Source: Gemmatimonadales bacterium (GTDB lineage Bacteria; Gemmatimonadota; Gemmatimonadetes; Gemmatimonadales; GWC2-71-9). From it: a stretch of 64,000 bases of DNA. The notes beneath the pieces are model-generated. The model saw only the letters and a program-made list of their open reading frames with translations. It was not told the DNA's origin and searched no databases. Below are positions 49,253 to 57,892 of this stretch, in pieces. The position numbers and the translations under genes were made by a program. The stretch spans positions 1 to 64,000 of the forward strand of contig DATAOI010000021.1 of NCBI GenBank assembly GCA_036265815.1, written 5' to 3'. Position 1 is the stretch's first letter; each line of letters begins with the position of its first letter.

Positions 49253-50550
49253 TATCGCGACGCCTCCGCTCGTGCAGCCAGGCCATCCGTACGGGTTCCT
49301 GCTGGCGCGGGGAACGAGCCATCCCAGCGCGCCATCACCACCGTGGCCAGACAGTTCCCCACGACGTTCACCGACGTCCGCGCCATATCCATGAGGGCGT
49401 CCACGCCGAGAATCACGGCGACTCCCTCGAGCGGGAGCCCGAATTGCCCGAGCACGCCCGTGAGGACTACCAGAGATGTTCGGGGAACCGCGGCGAGGCC
49501 TTTGCTGGTGAGCATCAGCGTGAGCATCATCAGCACCTGACGGGACAGCGGCATGGCAATGCCGGCCGCCTGCGCCACGAAGACCCCGGCCAGCGTGAGG
49601 TAGAGCGCGGTGCCGTCCATGTTGAAGGTGTAGCCTGCGGGCAGGACGAACGACACGATGCGCCGCGGAACCCCCAGCTGCTCCATGTTCCGGAAGGCGA
49701 GTGGGAGCGCCGCCTCGGACGAGGCGGTGGTGAACGCGATCAGGCAGGGTTCTCTCGTCGCCGCCCAGAAACGGCGGATCGGGACCTTCCACGCAAGCGC
49801 GATCGGCACGAGGACCAGGGCCACAAAGGCTAGCAGAGACCCGTAGAGGGTGAGCACCAGGACGCCGAGACGGGCCAGCGCGCCGAGTCCGCTCCGGCCC
49901 ACGGTCACGGCAACGGCGGCGCCGACGCCGACTGGCGCGAACTGCATCACCATGCCGACGAGGCGGAACATCACCTCGCTCAGGCTCTCGCAGAACGACA
50001 GCATGACCTGTCTTTTCGGCCCGGCGACCTGCGCCAGTGCCACCGCGAACGCGACGGCGAACACCACGATCGGCAGGGACTCGTTCCCTGCGGCTGCCTC
50101 GAACACGCTCCGAGGCACGCTGTGTTCCAGCACCGCGGCGAAGGTGGGCGCCGCCGCCGTCGGTATGACGGGGCCGGCGGTGCCCGTGCCCAGGCTCACG
50201 CCGATGCCCGGCTGCACCAGATTCACTGCCAGCAGCCCCACGGCGAGCGCGAGCGTGGTGACGACCTCGAAATAGAGCAGCGACCGCAGGGCCAGCCGGC
50301 CCACCCGCTTGAGGTCGTCGCCGTGCCCGGCGATACCCACGACCAGCGTCGCGAACAGCAGCGGGACGATGGTGGCGGCAACCATCCGGAGGAACAGCGT
50401 CGAGAGAATCTGGAGATCGGCGGCGTGGAAGCCGTGGCCCCGCCGCCCGTCGGGGAAGCTGACGCCCAGCCCGAGGCCGATGAGCATGGCGACGATGATG
50501 CGCTGGGCCGGCCCGATCCGGGTCGGGCGCGGGACGCGGCTGGCGATCAT
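49252..50550 (-). CDS. Dicarboxylate/amino acid:cation symporter (DAACS family)
   Basis: A 432-residue transporter of the GltP/DctA family. TTASSEAALPLAFRNME (serine-rich hairpin) and GYTFNMDGTALYLTLA (NMDGT motif in TM7) are diagnostic. It imports glutamate, aspartate or C4-dicarboxylates with protons or sodium. It is divergent from a LysR-type regulator, with 116 bp between start codons that contains a T-N11-A box; the regulator probably controls it. Coupled downstream to a GNAT gene. Confidence 0.9.
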   Translation of the reverse strand: MIASRVPRPTRIGPAQRIIVAMLIGLGLGVSFPDGRRGHGFHAADLQILSTLFLRMVAATIVPLLFATLVVGIAGHGDDLKRVGRLALRSLLYFEVVTTLALAVGLLAVNLVQPGIGVSLGTGTAGPVIPTAAAPTFAAVLEHSVPRSVFEAAAGNESLPIVVFAVAFAVALAQVAGPKRQVMLSFCESLSEVMFRLVGMVMQFAPVGVGAAVAVTVGRSGLGALARLGVLVLTLYGSLLAFVALVLVPIALAWKVPIRRFWAATREPCLIAFTTASSEAALPLAFRNMEQLGVPRRIVSFVLPAGYTFNMDGTALYLTLAGVFVAQAAGIAMPLSRQVLMMLTLMLTSKGLAAVPRTSLVVLTGVLGQFGLPLEGVAVILGVDALMDMARTSVNVVGNCLATVVMARWDGSFPAPAGTRTDGLAARAEASR

Positions 50551-50637
50551 GGTGGATCCGGTCTCCCGAGGCAGTCGCTTCACGCCGGGTGGGCTCGGCG
50601 GACCGGCAAGATCGCGCCGAGCCACCATTCTTGTCCA

Positions 50638-50652
50638 ATACTGGGTTTGTAT
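50638..50652. promoter_or_regulatory. Candidate LysR-type operator (T-N11-A)
   Basis: ATAC-N7-GTAT (50638-50652) is an inverted repeat that fits the LysR-type T-N11-A box. It lies 15 bp upstream of the LysR ATG at 50667 and within the divergent region, where autoregulation and symporter control would be expected. Further GTAT words are repeated nearby (50653, 50665). Confidence 0.5.
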
Positions 50653-50666
50653 GTATTGATATCGGT

Positions 50667-51566
50667 ATGAATATCACTGACCGACTGGGACTTCCGGCTC
50701 TCCGCTACTTTGCGACGCTGGCCGAGGAGCTGCATTTCGGGCGCGCCGCCACCCGTCTCCGCATCGCCCAGCCGTTCCTGAGCCAGAAGATCCGAGCCCT
50801 GGAGGAGGCCCTGGGGTCGCCGCTCTTCCTCCGCACCAGCCGGCACGTGGAGCTGACCGAGGCCGGCGCCGCGTTCCTCGAGTCCACCCGCAAGACCCTG
50901 CGCGAGCTCGAGCGAGGAGTGCACCGGGTCCACGCGCTCGGCCGCGGCGAGCTGGGGACGATCGACATCGGCTACGTCATGATCGGGATGCTGATGGTGG
51001 TGCCGGACCTGCTGAAGACGTTCCGATCGCGCTACCCACGGGTGCGCCTTTCCCTGCACGAGGTCTCCACCGTCCCGGGGGCGGCGCAGCTTGGGCAGGG
51101 CGAGTTCGACCTCGGCTTCCTCAGCCAGCCGGTGACCGAGCCCGGGCTGCGCATCCACCGGACCTGGAGCGAGCCGTTCTGCGCGGCCGTACCGAGCGAT
51201 CACCCACTGGCGAAGGCCCGGAAGATCCGCTTGCGCGACCTGGCCTCGGAACCGTTCGTGTCCGTGGTCCGGTGGTCCTCGTACGAGATGTACGATCAGA
51301 TGATGCGCGACTGTCAGGCGGCGGGCGTGACGCTCTCGATTGTCGAGGAGGCAGGATCCTGGCAGGCGGCGATCAGCCTGGTGGCAGCCGGGATGGGGGT
51401 GGCGATCGCACCGGCCTGCGTCAGCCGGCTGCGCTTTCCGGGGGTGCGCTATCGGGAGCTGTCGGGTACGACCCCGGCTTACGGCCTGGCGCTGTGCACC
51501 GGCGAGGGGGTGCTGTCACCGGCGGTGGAGTCGTTTCTGACCACGATCTCACCCGGCCACGGGTAG
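50667..51566 (+). CDS. LysR-type transcriptional regulator
   Basis: A 299-residue regulator. The N-terminal HTH ([40 protein letters not shown]) and the effector-binding domain with the type 2 periplasmic-binding fold ([21 protein letters not shown]) are typical. It is divergent from the dicarboxylate/glutamate symporter, so that transporter is the likely target. The 3' end overlaps the stop of the convergent histidine kinase gene by 18 bp. Confidence 0.9.
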   Translation: MNITDRLGLPALRYFATLAEELHFGRAATRLRIAQPFLSQKIRALEEALGSPLFLRTSRHVELTEAGAAFLESTRKTLRELERGVHRVHALGRGELGTIDIGYVMIGMLMVVPDLLKTFRSRYPRVRLSLHEVSTVPGAAQLGQGEFDLGFLSQPVTEPGLRIHRTWSEPFCAAVPSDHPLAKARKIRLRDLASEPFVSVVRWSSYEMYDQMMRDCQAAGVTLSIVEEAGSWQAAISLVAAGMGVAIAPACVSRLRFPGVRYRELSGTTPAYGLALCTGEGVLSPAVESFLTTISPGHG

Positions 51567-52964
51567 CGCCACGCGGAACTCGGTTCGCCCGGGCTCGGAC
51601 GCCACCTCGACGGATCCCTCGTTCCGGTCCACCAGGCGCCTGACGATGTCGAGGCCAAGGCCGGTGCCCATGCCCACCGCCTTGGTAGTGAAGAACGGAT
51701 CGAAGATCCGGCTCTTCACCTCGATCGGTATTCCCGGCCCGTCGTCGGTCACTCGGACCACGACCATGGCTCCTTCCCCGGCCGCGGTGACCATCACTCG
51801 CCCACCTTCCGGCACCGCGTCGAGGGCGTTGTCGACCAGGTTGGCCCACACCTGATTCAGCTCCCCACCGAAGCCGCGCACGCGCGGGAGGTCCGCCGGG
51901 ACCGTCAGGGTCAATATCGCTGACCTGCCCCGCGCCTTGCCCGCCAGCACGGCCAGGGTATCGGTGAGCCCCTTCCCCACGTCCACCGAGTCGGGCGTGG
52001 CCGCGCGATCCATGTAGGTGAAGCCTTTCACGGCGCTCACCAGCTCGTGCACCCGCGATGCGGCCCGCTCGATGTCACGGGCCAGCCCGCGCACCGTGCA
52101 CCCGGCGGCCACCCAACGCAGGGACGCGTGCAGCTTGTCGCCACCGATCGCGGTCGCGAGCTCGCCGAGCTGTCCGAGCGTGACGTCGGTCTCGGCGAGC
52201 GGGGCGGCAAGCGCATCGTCCGCACCGTGATCCAGGAGCCAGCCGGCCAGGGACTCCTCGCGGTCCGCGCGCTCGAGCGGGGAGAGCAGTCTGGGGGCGC
52301 CGCAGGCCGAGCGGACGCGTGCGAGCATCGCGAGCGCGCCAGCATCGAGAGCCGCTGCGCCGAGCGCGCGTGACGCGTCGTCGGCCTCGTCCAGCGCCTC
52401 CGAGATGAGTTGCGCGCTCCGGGCGGCCGCGGACGCCGGGTTGTTCAGCTCGTGCGCCAGCCCCGCCGCCAGCTTCCCCAGGGAAGCCATCTTCTCCACC
52501 TGCAGGTCACTCACCTTGAACGCACGCGCCCGGTCCACCATCACGTGCACCAGCTCCGCCGTCACCTGCGGGCACTCGACCGGGAGCACCGGCAGGTGCT
52601 CGCATGCGACCCGAAACAGCTCGCTCGGCACCTGGATCACGGAATTGCCGGGCGCGGTGGCGAGCCGCGAGTACGGGAGCATCCCGACCACGTCCCCCTC
52701 GCGCCAGTCCATGACCTTGCGCCAGGTGCCGCCCTGATCGGTCAGGTGCGACACGTGTCCGGTGAGAATGACGTACAGTGCCTCCACCGGCTCGCCCTTG
52801 CGGGCGATCATCCAGCCCGGCTCGTAGCGCTCGAGCGTCCCGTGGGCGACCAGCCACTCCAGCTCCGCACGCGGCACCTTCCCGATCGCGCGGTGCGCCG
52901 CGAGGCGCGCCAGGACGTCGCCGCCATCTCCGGCAGTCCCCGACTCAGGGCGCGGCTTGGTCAT
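51549..52964 (-). CDS. Sensor histidine kinase with cyclic-nucleotide-binding domain
   Basis: 471 residues, no membrane segment. Residues about 25-130 form a cNMP-binding (Crp-like) domain ([25 protein letters not shown]). The kinase core has [12 protein letters not shown] with phosphoacceptor H171, [11 protein letters not shown] (N-box), DDGPGIP (G1) and [11 protein letters not shown] (G2). The cytosolic location suggests control by a small nucleotide or redox ligand. It starts 4 bp after the fused response regulator/flavoprotein gene, so the two form a cognate pair. Confidence 0.88.
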   Translation of the reverse strand: MTKPRPESGTAGDGGDVLARLAAHRAIGKVPRAELEWLVAHGTLERYEPGWMIARKGEPVEALYVILTGHVSHLTDQGGTWRKVMDWREGDVVGMLPYSRLATAPGNSVIQVPSELFRVACEHLPVLPVECPQVTAELVHVMVDRARAFKVSDLQVEKMASLGKLAAGLAHELNNPASAAARSAQLISEALDEADDASRALGAAALDAGALAMLARVRSACGAPRLLSPLERADREESLAGWLLDHGADDALAAPLAETDVTLGQLGELATAIGGDKLHASLRWVAAGCTVRGLARDIERAASRVHELVSAVKGFTYMDRAATPDSVDVGKGLTDTLAVLAGKARGRSAILTLTVPADLPRVRGFGGELNQVWANLVDNALDAVPEGGRVMVTAAGEGAMVVVRVTDDGPGIPIEVKSRIFDPFFTTKAVGMGTGLGLDIVRRLVDRNEGSVEVASEPGRTEFRVALPVAG

Positions 52965-52968
52965 CGGC

Positions 52969-54630
52969 TTACACCGTTTGCAGGTATTGGTGGACCATGC
53001 TCACCGTCGCTGATCCTTCGCCGACGGCCGCCGCGACGCGCTTGCCGGAGCCGTGGCGGGCATCGCCGGCACAGAAGATTCCCGGCACGTTGGTCTCGAA
53101 GAGGTAGGGATCGCGCGCGACCGTCCAGCCCGAGGGACGATGGCCCTCGGTCATCACGTCGCGCCCGGTGAGCACGAAGCCCTGCGAATCGCGCATCACG
53201 AGGTCGCGGCACAGCTCGGTTCGCGGGGCCGTCCCGATGAAGATGAACATGGCGGCGGCAGGCAGCTCCCGTCGCCCGCCGCTTACCCCGTCGACTACCG
53301 CCACGGCATCGAGCCGCCCGTTTCCGCACGCGGAGACCACACTGGTGTTCACCAGCACTTCCACGTTCGGCGTCTCCTGAATGCGATCCACCAGGTAGCG
53401 GGACATGCCGGCCGCGAGGTCGGGCCCGCGCACGAGTATCGTCACCTTCCGGCAGTGTCGCGAGAAGAACATCGCGGCCTGGCCGGCCGAGTTCGCGCCG
53501 CCGACCAGGACCACGTCCCTGCCGCGATAGGTGGCGGCCTCGCTGAGTCCCGCGCCGTAGTACACGCCCGCGCCCAGGAGCGGCTCGAGGCCCTCGGCCG
53601 CAAGGTGCCGCACCTGCATCCCCGGTGCGATCAGGAGCGCGTACCCGGTCAGCTCCGAGCCGTCCGAGAGGATCACCTTCCGGTACGGATCCTCGCGTCT
53701 GATCTCGACCGCCTCCTGCGCCGTGATGATCTCAGCCCCGAAGCGCCTGGCCTGTGTGGCCGCACGTCGCGCGAGATCGGCCCCGGTGACGCCGCCGGGG
53801 AATCCGAGGTAGTTCTCGATGTTCGAGCTCGTTCCGGCCTGACCACCAGGCGCGCTTTGTTCGACGAGGATCGTGCGCAGCCCTTCCGACGCGCCGTACA
53901 GGGCGCCGGCGAGACCGGCCGGCCCCCCGCCGACGACGATGAGATCGTAAAAGGGTTTCTGCGCCCGTGTCTGCAACCCGATCTTCTCGGCCAGCTCGCG
54001 CGTCGTGGGCTGCACCAGCGTGCTGCCGTCGGGGAAGAACACCACCGGGAGACGTGCCGCGCCGCCATTCACACCCGAGAGGAGCTCGCGCACGGTCACA
54101 TCGTCTTCGGTGTCGAGCCACTGGTACGGTACCTGGTTCGACGCGAGAAAGTCTTTCACCGCAAAGCTCGCGGGCGAGAGCGCGCTGCCCGCCACGCGGA
54201 TGCCGTCGAACGGCGGCCGGGCACGGGCGAACCAGTCCGAGAGAAGATCCTCGAGCACCGGGTAGAGCCGCACCGTGGGCGGCTCCCAGGGCTTGAGGAG
54301 GTAGTGGTCGAGTCCGACCTGGTTGATCGCGGCGATGGCGGTCTCGGTGTCGGCATAGGCAGTGAGCAGCACGCGCCGCGCGTCGGGGTAGATCTTGATC
54401 GCCTCGAGCAGGAACTGCGTGCCGGTCATGTGGGGCATGCGCTCATCGACCAGGAAGAGCGCCACCTGGGCGCCGCGCCGCAGGAGCTGGCGGACGGTGT
54501 CGAGTGCTTGGGCACCGGATGATGCCTTGACCACCCGGTAGTCGGCACGGAAATGTTGGCGAAGGTCGCGCTCGATGGCGTTCAGGACTTCGGGGTCGTC
54601 ATCGACGGTTAGCAGGACGGGCTTGTTCAT
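52969..54630 (-). CDS. Fused response regulator / thioredoxin-reductase-like flavoprotein
   Basis: 553 residues. A receiver domain (1-125) has acidic pocket D10-D12, phosphoacceptor D62 (LFLVDERMP), T90 and K113. A glutaredoxin-like linker domain follows (about 142-220, IRVAGSALSPASF, LPVVFFPDGSTL), without CxxC. The C-terminal FAD/NAD(P) domain resembles thioredoxin reductase (VVGGGPAGLAGALYGASEG, GGQAGTSSNIENYLGFPGG, VLVGGANSAGQAA) but the redox CxxC is replaced by G359-A-G-L362. It is cotranscribed with a histidine kinase. It may be a phosphorylation-gated flavoprotein using another thiol partner. Confidence 0.88.
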   Translation of the reverse strand: MNKPVLLTVDDDPEVLNAIERDLRQHFRADYRVVKASSGAQALDTVRQLLRRGAQVALFLVDERMPHMTGTQFLLEAIKIYPDARRVLLTAYADTETAIAAINQVGLDHYLLKPWEPPTVRLYPVLEDLLSDWFARARPPFDGIRVAGSALSPASFAVKDFLASNQVPYQWLDTEDDVTVRELLSGVNGGAARLPVVFFPDGSTLVQPTTRELAEKIGLQTRAQKPFYDLIVVGGGPAGLAGALYGASEGLRTILVEQSAPGGQAGTSSNIENYLGFPGGVTGADLARRAATQARRFGAEIITAQEAVEIRREDPYRKVILSDGSELTGYALLIAPGMQVRHLAAEGLEPLLGAGVYYGAGLSEAATYRGRDVVLVGGANSAGQAAMFFSRHCRKVTILVRGPDLAAGMSRYLVDRIQETPNVEVLVNTSVVSACGNGRLDAVAVVDGVSGGRRELPAAAMFIFIGTAPRTELCRDLVMRDSQGFVLTGRDVMTEGHRPSGWTVARDPYLFETNVPGIFCAGDARHGSGKRVAAAVGEGSATVSMVHQYLQTV

Positions 54631-54649
54631 GCAGTCGAGTGGATACGCT

Positions 54650-54677
54650 GTCGGTTAGGCGGTCCGTCGGTTAGGCG
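54650..54677. repeat. Pair of 12-bp direct repeats upstream of the response-regulator gene
   Basis: GTCGGTTAGGCG occurs at 54650-54661 and again at 54666-54677, separated by 4 bp. It lies 20 bp upstream of the start of the fused response-regulator gene. Two 16-bp-spaced copies could be half-sites of a transcription factor; no protein is assigned. Confidence 0.5.
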
Positions 54678-54804
54678 CCGGCGCGCGCGAGCTCGGCGCG
54701 GTGGCGGGTACGACGCAGGTCTTGCATCGGGCACAGCCACGACTCTACAACGGCCGGGCGATCCGCGCCAGCTTGCCCGATCTCGATCGCGGCCTCGCAA
54801 TGCG

Positions 54805-55458
54805 TCAGACCTGAACTGCGTGGGAGGCGTCCACCGCTCCAGGGGGAGCCGTGATCTCGAAACAACATCGGGGCCGCTCGCCTCGTTCGCAGCACTCACG
54901 CACCGGCGCTTCCAGCAAATCGGCAAGAAGGCTCTGCATGGCGTGGCACACCTCAGGCCGCCCGTGAACCGCGGCGCCCAGCAGGCAACTGCGGCCGCGG
55001 ATCACATACCCTCCGTTCTGCTTTTCCACCACGTTGAGGGCTCCCAGGTCGTCGAGGAGTGCCGACGCCGCTTCGACTCGCTCGGGGAACTTGCCCCTCA
55101 AGCGGGGCCACTCCGATGCCAGGCTCCGACCCACCAGGTGCATGATCTGGTCTAGTTCACCTTGCCCCATCTGCTCCTGGAGCACCCGCATCAAATGAGC
55201 GACGAAGGGGATATACGCCTTCGAGAAAATGGTTTCCGCCTCTGGTACGACCTCGTAGAGCACGGCGGGACGGCTGCTGCCGCGCTGCCACCCGGCTTCC
55301 CGGACGATACCGTCTCGCTGGAGCGCGGCCAGGTGGCCGCGGATCGCGTTGTGAGTGAGGCCGAGGTGTGCGGCGATCTCATTCGCGGTAAGAGCGGACG
55401 TTCGCAACAGGTTCAGAATCCGTCCCTGGGTGCCTCGGAAGGCTTCGCGCCGTGCCAT
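54805..55458 (-). CDS. SufR-like (DtxR/ArsR-type winged-helix) transcriptional regulator with Cys cluster
   Basis: 217 residues from ATG 55458. The N-terminus is a winged-helix DNA-binding domain (QGRILNLLRTSALTANEIAAHLGLTHNAIRGHLAALQRDGIV). The C-terminus holds Cys158, Cys171, Cys189, Cys190, Cys198 and Cys199, in the CLLGAAVHGRPEVCHAMQSLLADLLEAP... arrangement of SufR-type regulators that bind an Fe-S cluster. Such repressors control Fe-S or redox genes. It is divergent from a di-haem peroxidase-like gene whose strong promoter and a central palindrome sit between the two starts, so it is likely to control that gene. Confidence 0.82.
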   Translation of the reverse strand: MARREAFRGTQGRILNLLRTSALTANEIAAHLGLTHNAIRGHLAALQRDGIVREAGWQRGSSRPAVLYEVVPEAETIFSKAYIPFVAHLMRVLQEQMGQGELDQIMHLVGRSLASEWPRLRGKFPERVEAASALLDDLGALNVVEKQNGGYVIRGRSCLLGAAVHGRPEVCHAMQSLLADLLEAPVRECCERGERPRCCFEITAPPGAVDASHAVQV

Positions 55459-55473
55459 GCGACTCTCCGGGTA

Positions 55474-55502
55474 TTGACACTGCAATGTATACAACCGATA
55501 AT
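55474..55502 (+). promoter_or_regulatory. Strong sigma70-type promoter
   Basis: TTGACA (55474-55479), 17-bp spacer, GATAAT (55497-55502). It matches consensus at 11 of 12 positions with ideal spacing and lies about 65 bp upstream of the di-haem peroxidase-like gene at 55569. It is the best promoter seen in the window. Confidence 0.75.
55486..55493. promoter_or_regulatory. Palindromic operator candidate within the promoter spacer
   Basis: The perfect palindrome TGTATACA lies between the -35 and -10 boxes of the promoter at 55474-55502. A bound regulator would block polymerase. The divergent SufR-like regulator is the obvious candidate. Confidence 0.5.
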
Positions 55503-55568
55503 GTGGTAAGAAATTTAATAAGAATCTTAACTATCATTCCACCGCTGCTCTGGCCATAAGATAACGTT

Positions 55569-56810
55569 ATGCCGCACAATGCGTTGCACCACAAGCACCG
55601 GCCTGACACCCCTGTCGGCGTAGCTCGCCGACGGGCCGGCAGTGGCACTCGGGTCCCCCTCCTCGCCCTCTGCGGCGTAGTCCTGGGTCTCGGAGCCTGC
55701 AGCGATAACGGCCATGCCCCCACGGAGCCCACTCCAGACCAGCTCGCCGAAGGCAAGCACACCTTCCGGTTCGACACCTTTGGCGATGAGACCTTCTGGA
55801 CCGACACCCTTCGAATGCACGAGGTGATTCAGACGGCGGTGAGTCCGCAAACCGCGCTCAGCGTGGGCCTCAAGGTCGATGCCGACGCGCTCCCCCCCGG
55901 CACCCTCGAGTCGGCTGATCTGAGTGACCCAGCGACCACCGTTGCGCTGCTCAAGCTCAATGCGGTCGTGGGGCTCAAGGGCACCGTCGAAACGGTGGGT
56001 GGGAAGGATACCCTCACACACATCGGGATCACTTGCGCCCTGTGCCACTCGACCGTGGATAATCGAGCCGCGCCGGGCATCGGCTCCCGACTCGACGGTT
56101 GGCCGAACCTCGACCTCGACCCGGGAGCCATCATCGCGCTGTCTCCTGCGCTCACGCCGGATCAGAAGGCGGTCTACAACTCGTGGGGACCGGGCAAGTA
56201 CGACGCGCGGTTCAACATTGACGGGCAGAGCGATCCGGCAGTGATCCCGCCCGCGTACGGGCTCGCCGGCGTGCACAGCGTCACCTACACCGGCGACGGT
56301 GACCGGCCTGCCTACTGGAACCGCTACGTGGCCGTGACCCAGATGCACGGGCACGGGTCGTTCAGCGAGCCGAGGCTCGGGGTCGCCGTGAACAACCCAC
56401 CGGATTCTGTGGAGGGGAAGCTGCCGGCTCTGGAGGCGTACCAGTTGAGTCTGACGGCGCCACCGGCGCCGCCGGCGAGTTTCGACCCCGCGGCTGCGGC
56501 CCGCGGCCAGGTCCTGTTCGAGGGCACGGCGCAGTGTGCCACCTGCCATGCGGGGCCCGAGCTCACCGACGCCAACGCGCGGCTCCACGACACCTTGGAG
56601 GTGCCGACCGACCCGACGCACGCCCGGCGGAGCGCGACCAAGATGTACCGGACCACGCCGCTCCGCGGTCTCTGGCAGCACGCCCCGTACTTCCACGACG
56701 GGAGTGCAGCCACACTGGCCGACGTGGTAGAGCGCTACGTCTCCGCGAAGGGGCTCAGTCTCACGTCGGGGCAAAAGGCGGATCTGATCGAGTACTTGAT
56801 GTCACTCTGA
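55569..56810 (+). CDS. Di-haem cytochrome c peroxidase-like lipoprotein
   Basis: 413 residues from ATG 55569. The signal ends VVLGLGACSDN (lipobox), with a basic n-region. Two CxxCH haem sites: CALCHST (about 156-160) and CATCHAG (about 320). The second half (KMYRTTPLRGLWQHAPYFHDGSAATLADVVERY) matches the MauG/CcpA-type di-haem family C-terminal signature. It is likely to reduce peroxide or oxidise a substrate at the outer face of the membrane. It is transcribed from the strong promoter at 55474 and followed by a DUF4142 lipoprotein. Confidence 0.86.
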   Translation: MPHNALHHKHRPDTPVGVARRRAGSGTRVPLLALCGVVLGLGACSDNGHAPTEPTPDQLAEGKHTFRFDTFGDETFWTDTLRMHEVIQTAVSPQTALSVGLKVDADALPPGTLESADLSDPATTVALLKLNAVVGLKGTVETVGGKDTLTHIGITCALCHSTVDNRAAPGIGSRLDGWPNLDLDPGAIIALSPALTPDQKAVYNSWGPGKYDARFNIDGQSDPAVIPPAYGLAGVHSVTYTGDGDRPAYWNRYVAVTQMHGHGSFSEPRLGVAVNNPPDSVEGKLPALEAYQLSLTAPPAPPASFDPAAAARGQVLFEGTAQCATCHAGPELTDANARLHDTLEVPTDPTHARRSATKMYRTTPLRGLWQHAPYFHDGSAATLADVVERYVSAKGLSLTSGQKADLIEYLMSL

Positions 56811-56842
56811 CCCAGCGTCACTCACCCATGAAGAGAGGATTT

Positions 56843-57481
56843 ATGCGTATGGTATCGACGCGACATGCAACAACCGCAGCTATCTGGACCGGGCTTCTGC
56901 TGATCGGGGCCTGCAAGGGCAGAACGGAGAGTGCCAGCAGACCGGCCGAGGCGCCCGCTGTGGACTCCGCCGTTTCATCGGTGGCGTCCACCGGTGACAC
57001 CGCCCAGGCGCGCGCGGGCGCAGGACTCAGCGATGCCAACATCGTCGCGCTCCTGGACGAGGCGAACGCCGCTGATAGCGCCTCCGCCGCGTTTGCGCTT
57101 GGCAAGGCCAGCAGCGCAGAGGTGAAGGCATTCGCCAAGCTGATGATGGGTGAGCACCATGCGCTTCGGGCTCAGGGTCGCCAACTCGCCCAGCGGCTCA
57201 ACGTCACGCCGGACGCCCCGGCCGACGATCCGCTGAAGCCCGCCGCTCAGAGTGAGATGGCTGCTCTCAAGGCCGCCCCCAAGGGATCGCAGTTCGACCG
57301 GACGTACATCGATCAGGAGATCGGGATCCATAAGGCGGTCCTCGATCTGGCGGCGAAGGCTCACGATCAGGCGCAGAACGCGGACCTCAAGAAGCTGATC
57401 GAACAAGCCAAGCCGGTGATCGAGAAACATCTGGATCGGGCGGAGGAGATCCAGAAGAAACTTGGGAAGCCAAGCGCGTGA
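56843..57481 (+). CDS. DUF4142 family lipoprotein
   Basis: 212 residues from ATG 56843, preceded by GAGAGG (an upstream in-frame ATG at 56828 and one at 56849 exist). The signal ends LLLIGACKGR. The body (ANIVALLDEANAADSASAAFALGKASSAEVKAFAKLMMGEHHALRAQ) is a four-helix bundle of the DUF4142 family, ferritin-like in outline. It is cotranscribed with the upstream di-haem protein. A role in periplasmic stress or metal binding is a guess. Confidence 0.86.
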   Translation: MRMVSTRHATTAAIWTGLLLIGACKGRTESASRPAEAPAVDSAVSSVASTGDTAQARAGAGLSDANIVALLDEANAADSASAAFALGKASSAEVKAFAKLMMGEHHALRAQGRQLAQRLNVTPDAPADDPLKPAAQSEMAALKAAPKGSQFDRTYIDQEIGIHKAVLDLAAKAHDQAQNADLKKLIEQAKPVIEKHLDRAEEIQKKLGKPSA

Positions 57482-57510
57482 GATCGCCGAGCGCAAAGCG
57501 TGGGCAGGTT

Positions 57511-57535
57511 GTAGGTTCGATTCCTACGCGGCGCA
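57511..57535 (+). other. tRNA 3'-end fragment (T-arm plus acceptor strand)
   Basis: GTAGG-TTCGATT-CCTAC is a standard T-arm and is followed by a 7-nt acceptor 3' strand GCGGCGC and A, as in a tRNA. No matching 5' half (the acceptor complement would be GCGCCGC) and no D-arm or canonical anticodon arm were found upstream; the coding end of the DUF4142 gene lies only 29 bp away. This looks like the displaced 3' end of a tRNA gene, the usual attachment-site remnant of integrating elements. The isotype cannot be assigned. Confidence 0.55.
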
Positions 57536-57563
57536 CTGACAATCGCACGGAACCCAGCAGCAC

Positions 57564-57592
57564 AACGGGCTACCTCGGAGAGGTGGCCCGTT
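57564..57592 (+). terminator. Terminator-like hairpin after the tRNA fragment
   Basis: A 13-bp stem (one G-U pair) with a GGA loop: AACGGGCTACCTC pairs with GAGGTGGCCCGTT. It lies 28 bp after the tRNA-like 3' end, at the distance expected of a native tRNA terminator, supporting the idea that the fragment is the original tRNA 3' end. Confidence 0.6.
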
Positions 57593-57892
57593 CGCTTTGC
57601 CGTTCGTCGCGCAGACCACCGCAGACATGCTCAGCGCGACGCCTTAGTTGCGCGCCTTCAGGCCGAACCGTCCTTCAGATGTTTGTGCGGTAGAGAGGTA
57701 TCTCGGAAAAATGTCACTGGGAGCCCTTCGATTAGCTCTCACATCAGATGGTCAAGAGATAGAAGGTGAGAGGGTCAGGAGAAGGCGGGCCCCGTTCATC
57801 CCGGTCGGTCGAGGTTGCCTCTAGGGCGCAGTGCTCGCTAGCAATCCGCCGCGTCACGAGCCACATTTTAGGGTCCCTAGCCCGGCCAAACC

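Larger units (their letters stand above)
57482..57892. other. Non-coding region with tRNA fragment and hairpin
   Basis: 411 bp without a protein-like frame. It contains a tRNA 3'-end-like fragment (57511-57535) and a 13-bp hairpin (57564-57592). The remaining 300 bp up to the kinase start showed no motif that I could support. Confidence 0.5.

Noticed and set aside
57481-57535. A complete tRNA gene
   Set aside because: Only the T-arm and acceptor 3' strand can be folded; the anticodon arm lacks U33 and paired stems, and the complementary acceptor 5' strand was not found.
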